Part shown: positions 16,084 through 25,137 of the stretch, in pieces | Numbering within the stretch: position 1 is the stretch's first letter | Layout: each line of letters starts with the position of its first letter | From: Segatella copri | GTDB lineage: Bacteria > Bacteroidota > Bacteroidia > Bacteroidales > Bacteroidaceae | Length of the DNA stretch: 64,000 nt | Direction: 5' to 3' | NCBI RefSeq assembly: GCF_015074785.1 | Contig: NZ_CP042464.1 | Location: 3,039,001 to 3,103,000, forward strand | Notes under the pieces: generated by a model | What the model saw: the letters and a program-made list of their open reading frames with translations, nothing else | What the model was told of the DNA's origin: nothing | Database searches by the model: none | Program-made: the position numbers and the translations under genes

Positions 16084-16470
16084 GCACATTAAGCTTGCAC
16101 CGATAAGAGGGCAGTTTTTACTTATCAGAAAGTATTTCTGTCCAACTAGTGGGGGCAGTATGTGTTTGCGACATAATGGAAAAGCGTTTACTAGACGCTC
16201 TGAACTTGACTCTTAGGAACTTCGCAAACTCCAAATCTTGTCAAAGACAGTGCAACGGTAGATGCTCTCGGGATGTGTTTATCCACATTCCTTACTATGG
16301 GTATGGCATATTGCGTATAGCGAGATGTCAAATATCTGTATAGGGGATAGTATATTCATATCGGCGTGGGCTTCGACGTTGTTCGTTTCGACAAGATGGG
16401 CAATGCGAAGGCCTCTAAGAGTGGGACGGACAACTGGTAAGGTTCCCACGCTTTTTTGTTTTGGCGGAGC
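16084..16470 (+). ncRNA. Candidate structured RNA leader upstream of the LRR protein
   Basis: About 390 nt without a convincing frame but with several stems: GATAAG/CTTATC (about 16100-16128), CAGAAA-GTA-TTTCTG (about 16128-16143) and GGGATGTG/CACATTCC (about 16270-16292). The 3' end can form a GTGGG/CCCAC stem (about 16367 and 16446), followed by GCTTTTTTG like an intrinsic terminator. This layout suggests a cis-regulatory leader or an sRNA ending before the LRR gene. Not matched to any family I know. Confidence 0.4.
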
Positions 16471-16530
16471 AAGGATAATCATTTAATTTCTAGTGAAGGG
16501 GACGTTGCTAGGTAATTCAAAAAGCTAATT

Positions 16531-19500
16531 ATGAAACATTTTTTTATTCTAATGTTGCTTCTGCTTGGATGTTATAATTCATTCGCTTTTGAATATAAGG
16601 GCGTGTATTATCGGGAGTCAGATGGTGGCGCTATTGTATCAAAACCGGAAACTGGTGGAACTTATTCTGGTGAAATCGTTATTCCTGAAGAGGTAGTGTG
16701 TAAAGAATATGCTTATGAACCAAGTGTAACCTATCACGTTGTGGGGATTGACGAGAATGCATTTGAAGAAAGTTATGGACTTACAAAAATAACGATAAAT
16801 GCGCCTATCAAAGATTTGAAAATAAATAAATGCTATGCGCAAGAAATAGTTCTTCCACAACTGAAGTCCATTGAGTTGGAAAATGCTTATATCTCGACTT
16901 TGGATATTCCAAGTACTGCTGATGATGTCAAGCTTTATGGATGTCCTTCATTGTATACACTGGTAGTCCCAGGTACCGTTTCACATTTAGGATTATCAAA
17001 TTGTAGCGTATTGGGAGACCTAGTAATACAGGAAAGCAAGGAGAAGTTATACTTAGGTATTAGTGATGATACGCCGGTAACCGATTTAACAATAAGTCGT
17101 GTTGTTAACGATAATAATGATTACTTAAGTTCCTTACAAAATCTTGTAAATTTGCACCTTGGTGACAATCTAACACATTTACCATCTTTGGATGGTAAAA
17201 CTAAGTTGAAAACAGTAGAAGGCAATGGTATAACAATTATTGAAAGAGAAACTTTTTATGGAACTACATCGCTAAAAACAGTGTCTTTTCCAAATTTGAA
17301 GACTATACGAGATTGGGCGTTTAAGGATTCTGGTATTAAAAGCATAGAGCTTCCTAATACTCTTGATAGTATAGGTAGTAGTGCATTTTGTGGTGCGAAA
17401 TTGACAAATATTGTTTTGCCTAGTTCATTGAAAAATGTTGGGGAAAATGCTTTTGAGAATTGTGAAGATTTGACTTCTTTGACCATAAAAGGGAATACCT
17501 CGTTTGAAAGAAATGTTTTTGAAAATTGTTCCTCTCTTTCATCGGTGTCCCTCCCCAATGATTTAGAATCTTTGGGTGAGGAACTGTTTTGCGGTTGTTC
17601 CAGTCTTGTGGAGATTAGTCTTCCTCACGACCTGAAGGTAATACCTAAGTCGGCTTTTCGAAACTGCAAGGCATTGCAAAGGGCTTATTTTAACGGAAAT
17701 GTAGAGGCGATTGAAGATCATGCTTTTGAGGGTTGCTCGAATTTACAAAGTTTGACGCTGCCAACTCCTTTGAAAAGTATTGGAATACATGCTTTTGATG
17801 ATTGTGAAAGCATGGCAGAATTGGTACTCCCTAACTCTTTGGAATATGTGGGAGGTGGAGCCTTTTGCGGGGTTAATCTTACAAAATTGACTTTTTCTGG
17901 TAGCCTTAAGGAATGGTTGGGCATTAATTTTGACTATCTGATAATAGACCATGATAGCCCTGAAGATGCGGGAACTGGTTATCCTACTGATACGAATCCG
18001 ATTACCCATGCTCAAAAATTCTATATAGGAGCAGGACTTGTTACGGACTTGGAGATACCTGCTAATGTAAATGCTGTTAACGCATGGTCTTTTACAGGGT
18101 ATAGAGGATTGAAAACAGTAACGATTCCTTCTTGGGTAAAACGTGTTGGCGAAGGAGCTTTTCTTGGATGTTTGCTTGATAAAGTAACGATACAGGCAGA
18201 GAATCTGCAAATCGACAAATATGGATTTTATGTGAGCGGCTGGATCCAAGAGGAGGGAATTCATAATGTTGTAATCTCTAAGAACTTAAAGCAGGTTACA
18301 GGTGAGGGTGATGTTCCTACGGCAAATGCGATTGATTATGATGGCACAATAGAAGAGTGGCTTAATATCAAGTTCAATTTAAAGAAAGAAATGTTTGCCA
18401 TAGACGGACAGGGCATTTTGCGAATCAATGGAAAACAAGTGAATGAGATAATTATTCCGGAAGATATGACAGAGATACATGACTACCAGTTTGCAGGTAT
18501 GGCTCTTTCTACAGTGTACGTACCCAAGTCTTTAAAGCGAATTGGTAAATATGCATTCGCTTGGTGCCATGACTTGGAAAGGGTACAATACTCGTCTGTA
18601 AAAACGCCTGCAAGTGCTAAGAAATGTCAGTCAAAGACAGATGCTCGCCAATTCATCACTATCGGCGATTGTGCTTTCTTAATGAATAAAAAACTTACGG
18701 ATATAAGTTTTGCAGAAGTTGTTGACTCTATTGGAAATAGAGCCTTCTATTCAACTGCATGGTTGGATAAACAACCAGATGGCATGGTTATTATCGGAAA
18801 GAGTCTCTATGAATACAAGGGAGAAGTTCCTGCTTCTGTCGCAATACCAGAGGGCATAATTTGTGTTTGTTCAGAGGCTTTTAAGGGACAGAGCAAACTG
18901 ACGGATGTTACTTTCCCTGAAAGTTTAGAATACATCTCAGATAGCGCATTTGAAGGTTGTATAGGAATAACATCCGTCGAATTTCCAGAAAAACTTCAAA
19001 GCATTGGAGATTATGCTTTCAGCCAGACTGGTTTGACGCAGATAAATATATCTAGTAATGTAATGCGAATCAAAGGCGATGGTGCATTCAGCAAGACTCC
19101 GATAAAGAGCGTTATACTTGAAGATGGAGAAAACGAGTTGGATATGAATTGGGGTATGTTTGGCAGTGCGGAAATAGCTTATATAGGTCGTCCAGGTTTC
19201 TTTGCCTTAAGTGGTTCCGGATTAAAGGAAGTAACTTTGGGTAAATACGTGAAAGAGATTCCGCTCGACTTTGTTTGTAGTCATTACATTGAGAAATTTA
19301 CCATCCTGTCGTCAATTCCACCAGTTGTTGGCAGGGAAGGTCATGACTATTTCTCAGAAGACACCTACGACAATTGTAAACTGATTGTTCCTAAGGAAAG
19401 TTTGGAGGCGTATAAGACAGCTCCAATTTGGAAATATTTTACCAATGTAGAGGAAAGTGAAGTTTCTGGTATCAAGAATGTCTTGACTAGTAAGGATTCT

Positions 19501-19602
19501 AAATCTTTAACATATGGTATTAATGGCTGCATAGCTACTAGTAACGGCATTGTCATCGAGAAAAAATCCGATGGTTCCGTTCGTAAGTATGTGAGAAAAT
19601 AA
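16531..19602 (+). CDS. Large BspA-type leucine-rich repeat surface protein
   Basis: A 1023-residue exported protein. The N-terminus is a signal peptide (MKHFFILMLLLLGC...); cleavage could be by signal peptidase I after SFA or as a lipoprotein at LLGC (Cys14). Most of the protein is LRR_5/BspA-type repeats of about 23 residues (pattern L-x-x-I-x-L-P-x-x-L-x-x-I-G-x-x-A-F-x-x-C) from about residue 60 to 960. Such proteins mediate binding to host or bacterial partners in Prevotella and relatives. The C-terminus (NGIVIEKKSDGSVRKYVRK) resembles the short tail of Prevotella secreted proteins, possibly a degenerate type IX sorting signal. AT-rich relative to neighbours. Preceded by the long leader and followed by a strong terminator. 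Confidence 0.88.
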   Translation: MKHFFILMLLLLGCYNSFAFEYKGVYYRESDGGAIVSKPETGGTYSGEIVIPEEVVCKEYAYEPSVTYHVVGIDENAFEESYGLTKITINAPIKDLKINKCYAQEIVLPQLKSIELENAYISTLDIPSTADDVKLYGCPSLYTLVVPGTVSHLGLSNCSVLGDLVIQESKEKLYLGISDDTPVTDLTISRVVNDNNDYLSSLQNLVNLHLGDNLTHLPSLDGKTKLKTVEGNGITIIERETFYGTTSLKTVSFPNLKTIRDWAFKDSGIKSIELPNTLDSIGSSAFCGAKLTNIVLPSSLKNVGENAFENCEDLTSLTIKGNTSFERNVFENCSSLSSVSLPNDLESLGEELFCGCSSLVEISLPHDLKVIPKSAFRNCKALQRAYFNGNVEAIEDHAFEGCSNLQSLTLPTPLKSIGIHAFDDCESMAELVLPNSLEYVGGGAFCGVNLTKLTFSGSLKEWLGINFDYLIIDHDSPEDAGTGYPTDTNPITHAQKFYIGAGLVTDLEIPANVNAVNAWSFTGYRGLKTVTIPSWVKRVGEGAFLGCLLDKVTIQAENLQIDKYGFYVSGWIQEEGIHNVVISKNLKQVTGEGDVPTANAIDYDGTIEEWLNIKFNLKKEMFAIDGQGILRINGKQVNEIIIPEDMTEIHDYQFAGMALSTVYVPKSLKRIGKYAFAWCHDLERVQYSSVKTPASAKKCQSKTDARQFITIGDCAFLMNKKLTDISFAEVVDSIGNRAFYSTAWLDKQPDGMVIIGKSLYEYKGEVPASVAIPEGIICVCSEAFKGQSKLTDVTFPESLEYISDSAFEGCIGITSVEFPEKLQSIGDYAFSQTGLTQINISSNVMRIKGDGAFSKTPIKSVILEDGENELDMNWGMFGSAEIAYIGRPGFFALSGSGLKEVTLGKYVKEIPLDFVCSHYIEKFTILSSIPPVVGREGHDYFSEDTYDNCKLIVPKESLEAYKTAPIWKYFTNVEESEVSGIKNVLTSKDSKSLTYGINGCIATSNGIVIEKKSDGSVRKYVRK

Positions 19603-19620
19603 TAAGCCCGATATGATAAT

Positions 19621-19657
19621 GCCTGCTAGAGAGAAATTTGCTCTAGCAGGCATTTTT
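19621..19657. terminator. Bidirectional terminator after the LRR gene
   Basis: GCCTGCTAGAG (19621-19631) pairs perfectly with CTCTAGCAGGC (19641-19651), then ATTTTT. It also suits the convergent ATPase gene. Confidence 0.9.
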
Positions 19658-19664
19658 AGTTTCT

Positions 19665-20852
19665 TTATTCGAAAAGCTTTCTGAGATCCATGCTGAGGAA
19701 CAGCTCAGGCTGAATGCCATTCTCGCCCACAACTATGGTGGCTAGCGGATTGAAGAGCTTGTGGAAGCGTTCCATGCCGGTTGTCTTGGTTTCGCCATTG
19801 CTCTTCACCTCTATGGCTACAATCTTTTGGTTCTTCTTGAGAACGAAATCAACCTCATCATTGCCTTCGCGCCAATAATAAACCTCGAAACGATGGACGA
19901 AGGCTTCGCTGATGATATAAGCTCCTATGGCTGATTCGAAAAACTGTCCCCATCGCTTGCTGTCAGTTACGGCTTCCTTAAACGACAATCCGCTCAGAAC
20001 GCTTAGCAGGGCATTGTTGTAAACCTGATATTTCGGGATGCTGGCACGCTTGCGGGCCATATCTACAGAAAATTTCTGAAGTCCTGTTACAAGTCCGCTG
20101 TCGCCTAGCAGGTTCAGATATCCAGCCAACGTCACCGTGTTGCCTGCATCTTGCAGGGCTCCCAGCATCTTGGTGATCGAGAGTATCTTGCCCGAATAAG
20201 CTACGCTCAACTCAAATGTCTGGCGCAGCAGGGCAGGCTTGCTGATAGGCGAATCCATCAGGATGTCTTTGTTGATGGTTGCATCGATGATGGCTCCGTT
20301 CATGTAGTTTCCCCATCTTTCTTCGTCTTCTATGAGCTGTGCGGCACCCGGATAGCCACCATAATATATATACTGTTCTAGCGACATGTTGAAGGCTTCT
20401 CTCATTTCCGGATAGCTCCAGTGGCTCATCCTGATTTCCTCGTATCTTCCCATGAGCGATTCTGCCAGACCTTTCTCCAGCAAAACTCTTGAAGAACCTA
20501 GCAGTACTACCTTGAGGTTGATATGATTGAGCGAGTCTGCATCCCATTCTTTCTTTACATATTCGCTCCAGTTTTTCAGTTTCTGCACCTCATCAATCAC
20601 CAGAATCATTTCTTCCAGCTGCTGCGCGCGCATCTGCAACCGGGCATTTGCCCAACATTCACTTATCCATTTTGGTGATGTGTTGGGGATGGTGTCGGCA
20701 GAATAGAGGAGATAAGGCTTCCCGAGGTCGTCGAGCACCTGCTTAACGACGGTAGATTTGCCAATCTGTCGGGGTCCCATCACTACCTGGATGAACATTC
20801 TGTGCTCTTCCAGTCGCTTGATAATCGTGTGGTAAATGCTTCTTTTATACAT
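19665..20852 (-). CDS. AAA ATPase with DUF4143 nuclease-like domain (ATPase A)
   Basis: A 395-residue protein of the AAA_14/DUF4143 family, widespread and much duplicated in Bacteroidetes and archaea; molecular role unknown. Walker A is GPRQIGKST (26-34) and Walker B MILVIDEVQKL. The C-terminal DUF4143 part contains EVDFVLKKNQKIVAIEVKS, a PD-(D/E)XK-like signature (Asp, then E-x-K), so a nuclease fold is likely. It is transcribed alone from a TATCTTTG box at 20992-20999. Two 20-bp palindromes at 22-bp spacing lie between promoter and start codon, and two more lie upstream. One of four such ATPases in the window. Confidence 0.9.
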   Translation of the reverse strand: MYKRSIYHTIIKRLEEHRMFIQVVMGPRQIGKSTVVKQVLDDLGKPYLLYSADTIPNTSPKWISECWANARLQMRAQQLEEMILVIDEVQKLKNWSEYVKKEWDADSLNHINLKVVLLGSSRVLLEKGLAESLMGRYEEIRMSHWSYPEMREAFNMSLEQYIYYGGYPGAAQLIEDEERWGNYMNGAIIDATINKDILMDSPISKPALLRQTFELSVAYSGKILSITKMLGALQDAGNTVTLAGYLNLLGDSGLVTGLQKFSVDMARKRASIPKYQVYNNALLSVLSGLSFKEAVTDSKRWGQFFESAIGAYIISEAFVHRFEVYYWREGNDEVDFVLKKNQKIVAIEVKSNGETKTTGMERFHKLFNPLATIVVGENGIQPELFLSMDLRKLFE

Positions 20853-20921
20853 AATTCCGGTCTCCTTTCTGATGTTATAATTGTTGTTTTGCTTTATTTT
20901 TTCTTTTTTTTTGTTATCAAT

Positions 20922-20963
20922 TTACTCAGTGCATTGAGTAATTTTACTCAGTCGATTGAGTAA
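20922..20963. promoter_or_regulatory. Paired TTACTCA-N6-TGAGTAA palindromes in the ATPase A leader
   Basis: Two palindromes, 20922-20941 and 20944-20963, exactly 22 bp apart, just downstream of the predicted transcription start of ATPase A. An operator array is the simplest reading. Confidence 0.75.
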
Positions 20964-20991
20964 TTTCTACTTTCGGTACTGAAAGATGCTG

Positions 20992-20999
20992 CAAAGATA
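20992..20999 (-). promoter_or_regulatory. -7 box for ATPase A
   Basis: TATCTTTG on the minus strand, about 140 nt upstream of the start codon. Confidence 0.6.
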
Positions 21000-21089
21000 G
21001 GAAATATTCTGTATAAATAGCGATTTTAAGGCTTTAATAATCTTAAATCATCTGTTTTTCTTTTTTTTTATCTTGTTGTTGAGCTGAAT

Positions 21090-21131
21090 TTACTCAGTGC
21101 ATTGAGTAAAATTACTCAGTACGTTGAGTAA
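21090..21131. promoter_or_regulatory. Second pair of TTACTCA-N6-TGAGTAA palindromes
   Basis: 21090-21109 and 21112-21131, again 22 bp apart and preceded by the same poly-T context as the first pair. Either distal operators for ATPase A or the leader of a lost second copy of it. Confidence 0.7.
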
Positions 21132-21258
21132 AAACGCTTAATGGAGGGTGCAAAACCATCATTTTATGAAAGCCTCGCCTTCCCCCGTTAACAAAACTTA
21201 CTCATAGTTTTCTGTCCCGCAACTCATAGCAATAGTTCGTTAAAATTTGAGATAATGG

Positions 21259-22485
21259 CTAAGCAGCTTTACGTTGCCAGCCAAAGAGTTCTTTGATAGT
21301 ATGACTAATTAACTTTCGGTTCGGTATTCTCCGACACTTGTTGAAAATTAATTTAGCGATGTATGTGCTTGCCATAATCTCCTTGAAAGAAGCCATGGAA
21401 TACGGCAATTCATTTTCCTTCATCATCACTTTCGCAACATTCTGTGATGCGAATGATGCATTATAGGAAAAGTCCAACTGGTTCTTGTGTCTTGCTTGGC
21501 AATGCGTAAGACCAGTATATTGCTTTGCATCGCGAAAACAAAACTCTATTTGGAATCTTGAGCGGTATGTGCGCAACACTTCCTCACCCGACATGGATGT
21601 CTTTGTTGAGAAGAAAAGCTTGTGTTTTCCGTTCGGCATAACCCAAATGACAAGGCGCACTTTCTGCTTCAATGCCTTTGAATAGGCTATGAGTGTGTAG
21701 GCTGTGCCTTCAAGTCCTTCAATATGCAACTCTGCCATACGTGTGAGGTCAAGTTTCTTGTAGTTGATTTTTCCGTCAAGTGTCTTGGGACGTCCAGGCT
21801 TATTGGAACGAGGTCCCGTATACACATAATATAGGCTCGCAGTATCCCTGAAGCGGCTGACAAGATGGAAACCGCACTCTTTGATTCCGTCCACAAACGG
21901 ACGGATAGAGAAGAAAGCGTCAGCGACAACAATATCGGTGACCTTCAACAAATCCTTCTTATAACGCTTGATGACCGCTATGTAATGTTGCACGAGAGTC
22001 ATGTTACGCATTTTCAATTCTCCAGTAGATGGAGTCTGATGGGCGCGCAGCATCATGCAACTGTTGGCATGGACATCGACAAGTGCAAGCCCCATGATTT
22101 CAAGCCCATGCTTCATGGAACTTGCACAACCGGACCAGAAAGTACCGATATGCGGAGTCTTCTTACCCGACTTGCTGATGTAGCTCGGATCGATGGCTAT
22201 AGCCAATAGACCATCCATATTCAAGTAACGTCGGCATAGGGCAAGGTTGAACTTCACCCAGTCTATGCATTTAGCACGACCACGGTTGAAGTTCGTTCTG
22301 TAGGTCTGCTCACAATGGGTGCCGTAACGCTCCATTTGAGTGAAATTTATCTTTCTTTGTATCGTCATGTACAATAAAAGTATTTCCAAGAGTAGACTCT
22401 CGAAAGTTTTGCTTAACTTTGCAGATGAACTTTTGATAGCATCTCTGCATATTTCCGTATATTGGTTGAGTGGTTCTGATGTCAT
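21259..22485 (-). CDS. IS4-family transposase
   Basis: A 408-residue DDE transposase. Asp99 in AIAIDPSYIS, Asp189 in VVADAFFS and Glu314 form the likely triad. The IS4 YREK signature is intact as Y-x2-R-x3-E-x6-K in YRSRFQIEFCFRDAK. The frame is complete, so it may be active. I looked for terminal inverted repeats at about 21190-21260 and 22486-22560 but found none convincing, so the element ends are undefined. It lies between the ATPase A palindromes and a degenerate tandem array. Confidence 0.9.
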   Translation of the reverse strand: MTSEPLNQYTEICRDAIKSSSAKLSKTFESLLLEILLLYMTIQRKINFTQMERYGTHCEQTYRTNFNRGRAKCIDWVKFNLALCRRYLNMDGLLAIAIDPSYISKSGKKTPHIGTFWSGCASSMKHGLEIMGLALVDVHANSCMMLRAHQTPSTGELKMRNMTLVQHYIAVIKRYKKDLLKVTDIVVADAFFSIRPFVDGIKECGFHLVSRFRDTASLYYVYTGPRSNKPGRPKTLDGKINYKKLDLTRMAELHIEGLEGTAYTLIAYSKALKQKVRLVIWVMPNGKHKLFFSTKTSMSGEEVLRTYRSRFQIEFCFRDAKQYTGLTHCQARHKNQLDFSYNASFASQNVAKVMMKENELPYSMASFKEIMASTYIAKLIFNKCRRIPNRKLISHTIKELFGWQRKAA

Positions 22486-22649
22486 ATAACTTTGAGCTTA
22501 GAGAACTATAAAGTTACTGATAATCAGCCACTTAACCAAATTTTATTAGTTGTATTACGTTAATTAACTCTCTCATTTTCAATCGATTACATAAGAATTA
22601 ACAGAGTATTGTCATAGTATTCCGCTCTATAAAGCCCTTTTTTCTGCAT

Positions 22650-22810
22650 CGCGATGCATTCCCCGTTCCGTCGCGACGCAATATTTCTTCCCTCGCGATG
22701 CATGATCCATCCCCTTCGTGAGCCATCATTTATGCCCTCTTTCTGCCATCATTTATGCCTATCGCCAGCCATCATTTATGCCTCTCTCTAGTCATCATAT
22801 AAGCCTGTAA
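22650..22810. repeat. Drifting 22-23-bp tandem array
   Basis: About seven units. The first begin CGCGATGCAT (22650), CGCGACGCA (22672), CGCGATGCAT (22694) and CGTGAGC (22717). The later phase is CATCATTTATGCC at 22724, 22747 and 22770, and CATCATATAAGCC at 22793. The sequence changes gradually along the array while the period stays 22-23 bp. Confidence 0.75.
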
Positions 22811-22923
22811 AACGGGCTGTAGCAGGGAGTTTGAGCTTTTTTCTGCCAAGGCTCAGCCAGCCATCTTTAACAAGCATCGGGAGAGAGGGCATTCTGATGG
22901 GAGAGGGGCGCTCTGAGAGGGAA

Positions 22924-22946
22924 AGGTTAACAGGTTAACAGTTAAC
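22924..22946. repeat. GTTAAC array
   Basis: GGTTAACAGGTTAACAGTTAAC: three GTTAAC palindromes at 7-8-nt steps, in the 800-bp gap between the IS4 gene and the HIRAN gene. Confidence 0.7.
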
Positions 22947-23037
22947 ACCCCAAAAATGCATACTTCCATCCACACACTTATATAAAAATAAGTATATATA
23001 TATTATTATATAATAAGGTACGTGAGGGGGACCATGC

Positions 23038-23162
23038 AAAAAACAGCTGTTAACTGTTAACCCTGTTAACCCCCCAACAACAAGTTAATAGTTTATAGTT
23101 AACAGTTGATAGGGCGTAGCCGTTCGCAAGATTGCTATAAACTATCATCTATAAACTAACCG
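23038..23162. repeat. GTTAAC array plus inverted ATAGTTT heptamer pair
   Basis: A GTTAAC array (23041-23070) is followed by a heptamer arm (AGTTAAT, AGTTTAT, AGTTAAC, AGTTGAT; 23080-23110) and, about 25 bp later, an inverted arm (CTATAAA, CTATCAT, CTATAAA, CTAAC; 23133-23160). The two arms could form a hairpin. Confidence 0.7.
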
Positions 23163-23240
23163 AAGTTTAAAACACCCTCTTCTCCGTCCCTCTTTTAGGA
23201 AATTTAAACAAGAATGCTTGGTGGTTTCACCGAAAAACCT

Positions 23241-23248
23241 TACTTTTG
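23241..23248 (+). promoter_or_regulatory. -7 box for the HIRAN gene
   Basis: TACTTTTG, 45 nt before the start codon. Confidence 0.6.
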
Positions 23249-23293
23249 TAACCTGACTGCAAACAAACGTAAAAACAATAATAACAACATAAA

Positions 23294-24934
23294 ATGAAGA
23301 ATCTCACATTCCATATCGTAGGACTCACCCATAATGACGTGAAAGGCCATGAGGTAGAGTATGCTAAAGAAGCAGAGGGGAGAACCATCTGCCTCGTGCC
23401 CGATGACGCCAACACCTTCGACATGCTGGCGGTGAAAGCTTATGACAAACAGCAGCTCATAGGCTATGTTTCAGCCCTGGAAGGCGAGGACGTACGCGCC
23501 CTCATCATCGCCCGCAAGGAGCGGAACCTGCGCACCCGGTGCATAGGCTGCAACAGCAAGAACGAGGGCGATAAGGCTGGATTGCAGCTCATGGTGAGAG
23601 TGCTCTCTGATGTTTCTGATGAGGAGATGGAGCAGGCGCGCCGCGAAATATATGATGATAAGATTTATGATGACTGGCAATACTCCGGTCCTGTGCTGCC
23701 CATCGAACAGCTCACCCGTTTCAGCGACTGCACCATGATGCTCGAAGGCGTCATCAACAGCATCATCCGCCTCAGGAATACGCTCTCTGAAGGCGCTTCG
23801 GATAAAGGTGCCTCTGCATCCGATAAAACCTCTTCTGAGGCGGAGAACCGTTCTCTTGATGCAGAAACTGAGGCGATGCTGCGCGAGGAGCTTGCCGATT
23901 GCCTTTCTGAGGCTAGAGAGCGGCTCAGCAGTTTCCTCGAAATCCAGCGCAGCGATTATTCCCGCGAAATGACGCAGGCCAGAAACCGCATCCTTCATAA
24001 GCTGGAGCAGATAGACGATGAGGAACTGCAGCGCCTCCGGGCCGTTCTGCTTACCGAGATGGGATTCATCACCAGTTCGGCTTACCGCGAGCGTGCGGCC
24101 TATTCTTTCTTCGTAGAGGCCCCGAATGCCATCAAGAAGAAGCAGACGGGCACCTACGATTATAAAGACCAGCTGGACGCCATAGACCAGCAGCTGCACG
24201 CCTTCCCCCACAATCTCTACCCAACATTCAAGGCCGACCCTGTAGATTTCCTCCGTCAGGTGTTCTATAAGCGTGTGCCTAGAAAGAAGATGCTCCAGCT
24301 GCTCTCGGGCATCGTGCTGATGATTATGAACGGCAGGGTGGACGATGTGAAGCAATGGGGCAAGCACGGTGATAAGGAGTCGCTGAAGGCGATGAAGGCG
24401 GTGGGTGCCAAGCCTTCGAACGAAGTGAAGAAAGAAAAATTCATGGAACTGGTTGATTTGGTAATTCCGAAGATAGCGGTTTATAAGAAAAACGGCTGTT
24501 CTGAATTGCTGGTGAAAAAGCAATCCGACTGGTTCCCTGTGTTCCGACTCTTAAACGGGTGGGGGCTATTCGATATGGGAGCTCCTACAGCCTTCTGCAA
24601 ACATCTGGCCCACCTGTATGAAAAACTACCTCCGGAGAATACGGAGCGTGCTCCGCTCTGCAAATGGAAGGATCTTGCGCAGGTGAAATCTGCACCTTTC
24701 GAATATGCGGCTTTGGAATGGTGGAAACTTGATTCAGATAAGTTGGGCTCGGTAAGCAAGGAAAGATTCAATCGTTATTGCGATATTGTGAATGCTTTCA
24801 AGATGATTATGGGAACAACAGCCTGTTCGGAGAATGTGAACTTGAGGGAAATCTTGCCGAAATTGGTGGATGAGAAAGTGCCAGTCTCGAACACCATGAA
24901 AGATGACGAGATGATGGCGGGAGATGGTAGTTAG
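23294..24934 (+). CDS. HIRAN-domain protein of a mobile-element module
   Basis: A 546-residue protein. The first about 110 residues fit a HIRAN domain (FHIVGLTHNDVKG, then LVPDDANTFDMLAVKAYDKQQLIGYV), a fold in SWI/SNF-type helicases that binds 3' single-stranded DNA ends. The rest is charged and helical: a Ser/Glu-rich low-complexity stretch (about 165-195), then a probable coiled coil and an all-alpha region I do not recognise. The DUF3987 gene follows after about 200 bp, and the two look like a replication or stress module of accessory DNA. Translation start ATG follows AACAACATAAA; no Shine-Dalgarno. Confidence 0.7.
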   Translation: MKNLTFHIVGLTHNDVKGHEVEYAKEAEGRTICLVPDDANTFDMLAVKAYDKQQLIGYVSALEGEDVRALIIARKERNLRTRCIGCNSKNEGDKAGLQLMVRVLSDVSDEEMEQARREIYDDKIYDDWQYSGPVLPIEQLTRFSDCTMMLEGVINSIIRLRNTLSEGASDKGASASDKTSSEAENRSLDAETEAMLREELADCLSEARERLSSFLEIQRSDYSREMTQARNRILHKLEQIDDEELQRLRAVLLTEMGFITSSAYRERAAYSFFVEAPNAIKKKQTGTYDYKDQLDAIDQQLHAFPHNLYPTFKADPVDFLRQVFYKRVPRKKMLQLLSGIVLMIMNGRVDDVKQWGKHGDKESLKAMKAVGAKPSNEVKKEKFMELVDLVIPKIAVYKKNGCSELLVKKQSDWFPVFRLLNGWGLFDMGAPTAFCKHLAHLYEKLPPENTERAPLCKWKDLAQVKSAPFEYAALEWWKLDSDKLGSVSKERFNRYCDIVNAFKMIMGTTACSENVNLREILPKLVDEKVPVSNTMKDDEMMAGDGS

Positions 24935-24938
24935 CGGG

Positions 24939-25010
24939 GTATTAATATACCCCTCTTATACCCTTTGTTTATACTTTTATACCTTTTTATACCCCTCTTT
25001 ATACCCCTGT
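24939..25010. repeat. TATACC-rich direct repeats
   Basis: Six ATACC(CC)-type words (ATACCCCTCTT, ATACCCTTTG, ATACTTTT, ATACCTTTTT, ATACCCCTCTTT, ATACCCCTG) at 8-13-nt steps right after the HIRAN stop codon, ending in a T-run. The role is unclear. Confidence 0.6.
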
Positions 25011-25053
25011 TTTTTTACCTCAGAAAAAACTTGCAAACGGCTTTTTTTTTGTT

Positions 25054-25061
25054 TATCTTTG
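25054..25061 (+). promoter_or_regulatory. -7 box for the DUF3987 gene
   Basis: TATCTTTG, 77 nt before the start codon, so this gene has its own promoter. Confidence 0.6.
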
Positions 25062-25137
25062 CATCGCTTTTCAGAATGGAAGGCGGCAGGTTTCTGCAAA
25101 AAGAGCCTGTCTTTTACAACTAAAAAAATATAGATTT

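Noticed and set aside
16149..16486. Short open frames in the LRR leader as genes
   Set aside because: Several overlapping short frames in different phases with no initiation signal; stems and a terminator-like end fit an RNA better.
21190..22560. Defined IS4 element boundaries
   Set aside because: No convincing terminal inverted repeat or target duplication was visible on either side of the transposase gene.
22650..22810. CRISPR array
   Set aside because: Contiguous degenerate units without spacers; no cas genes in the window.
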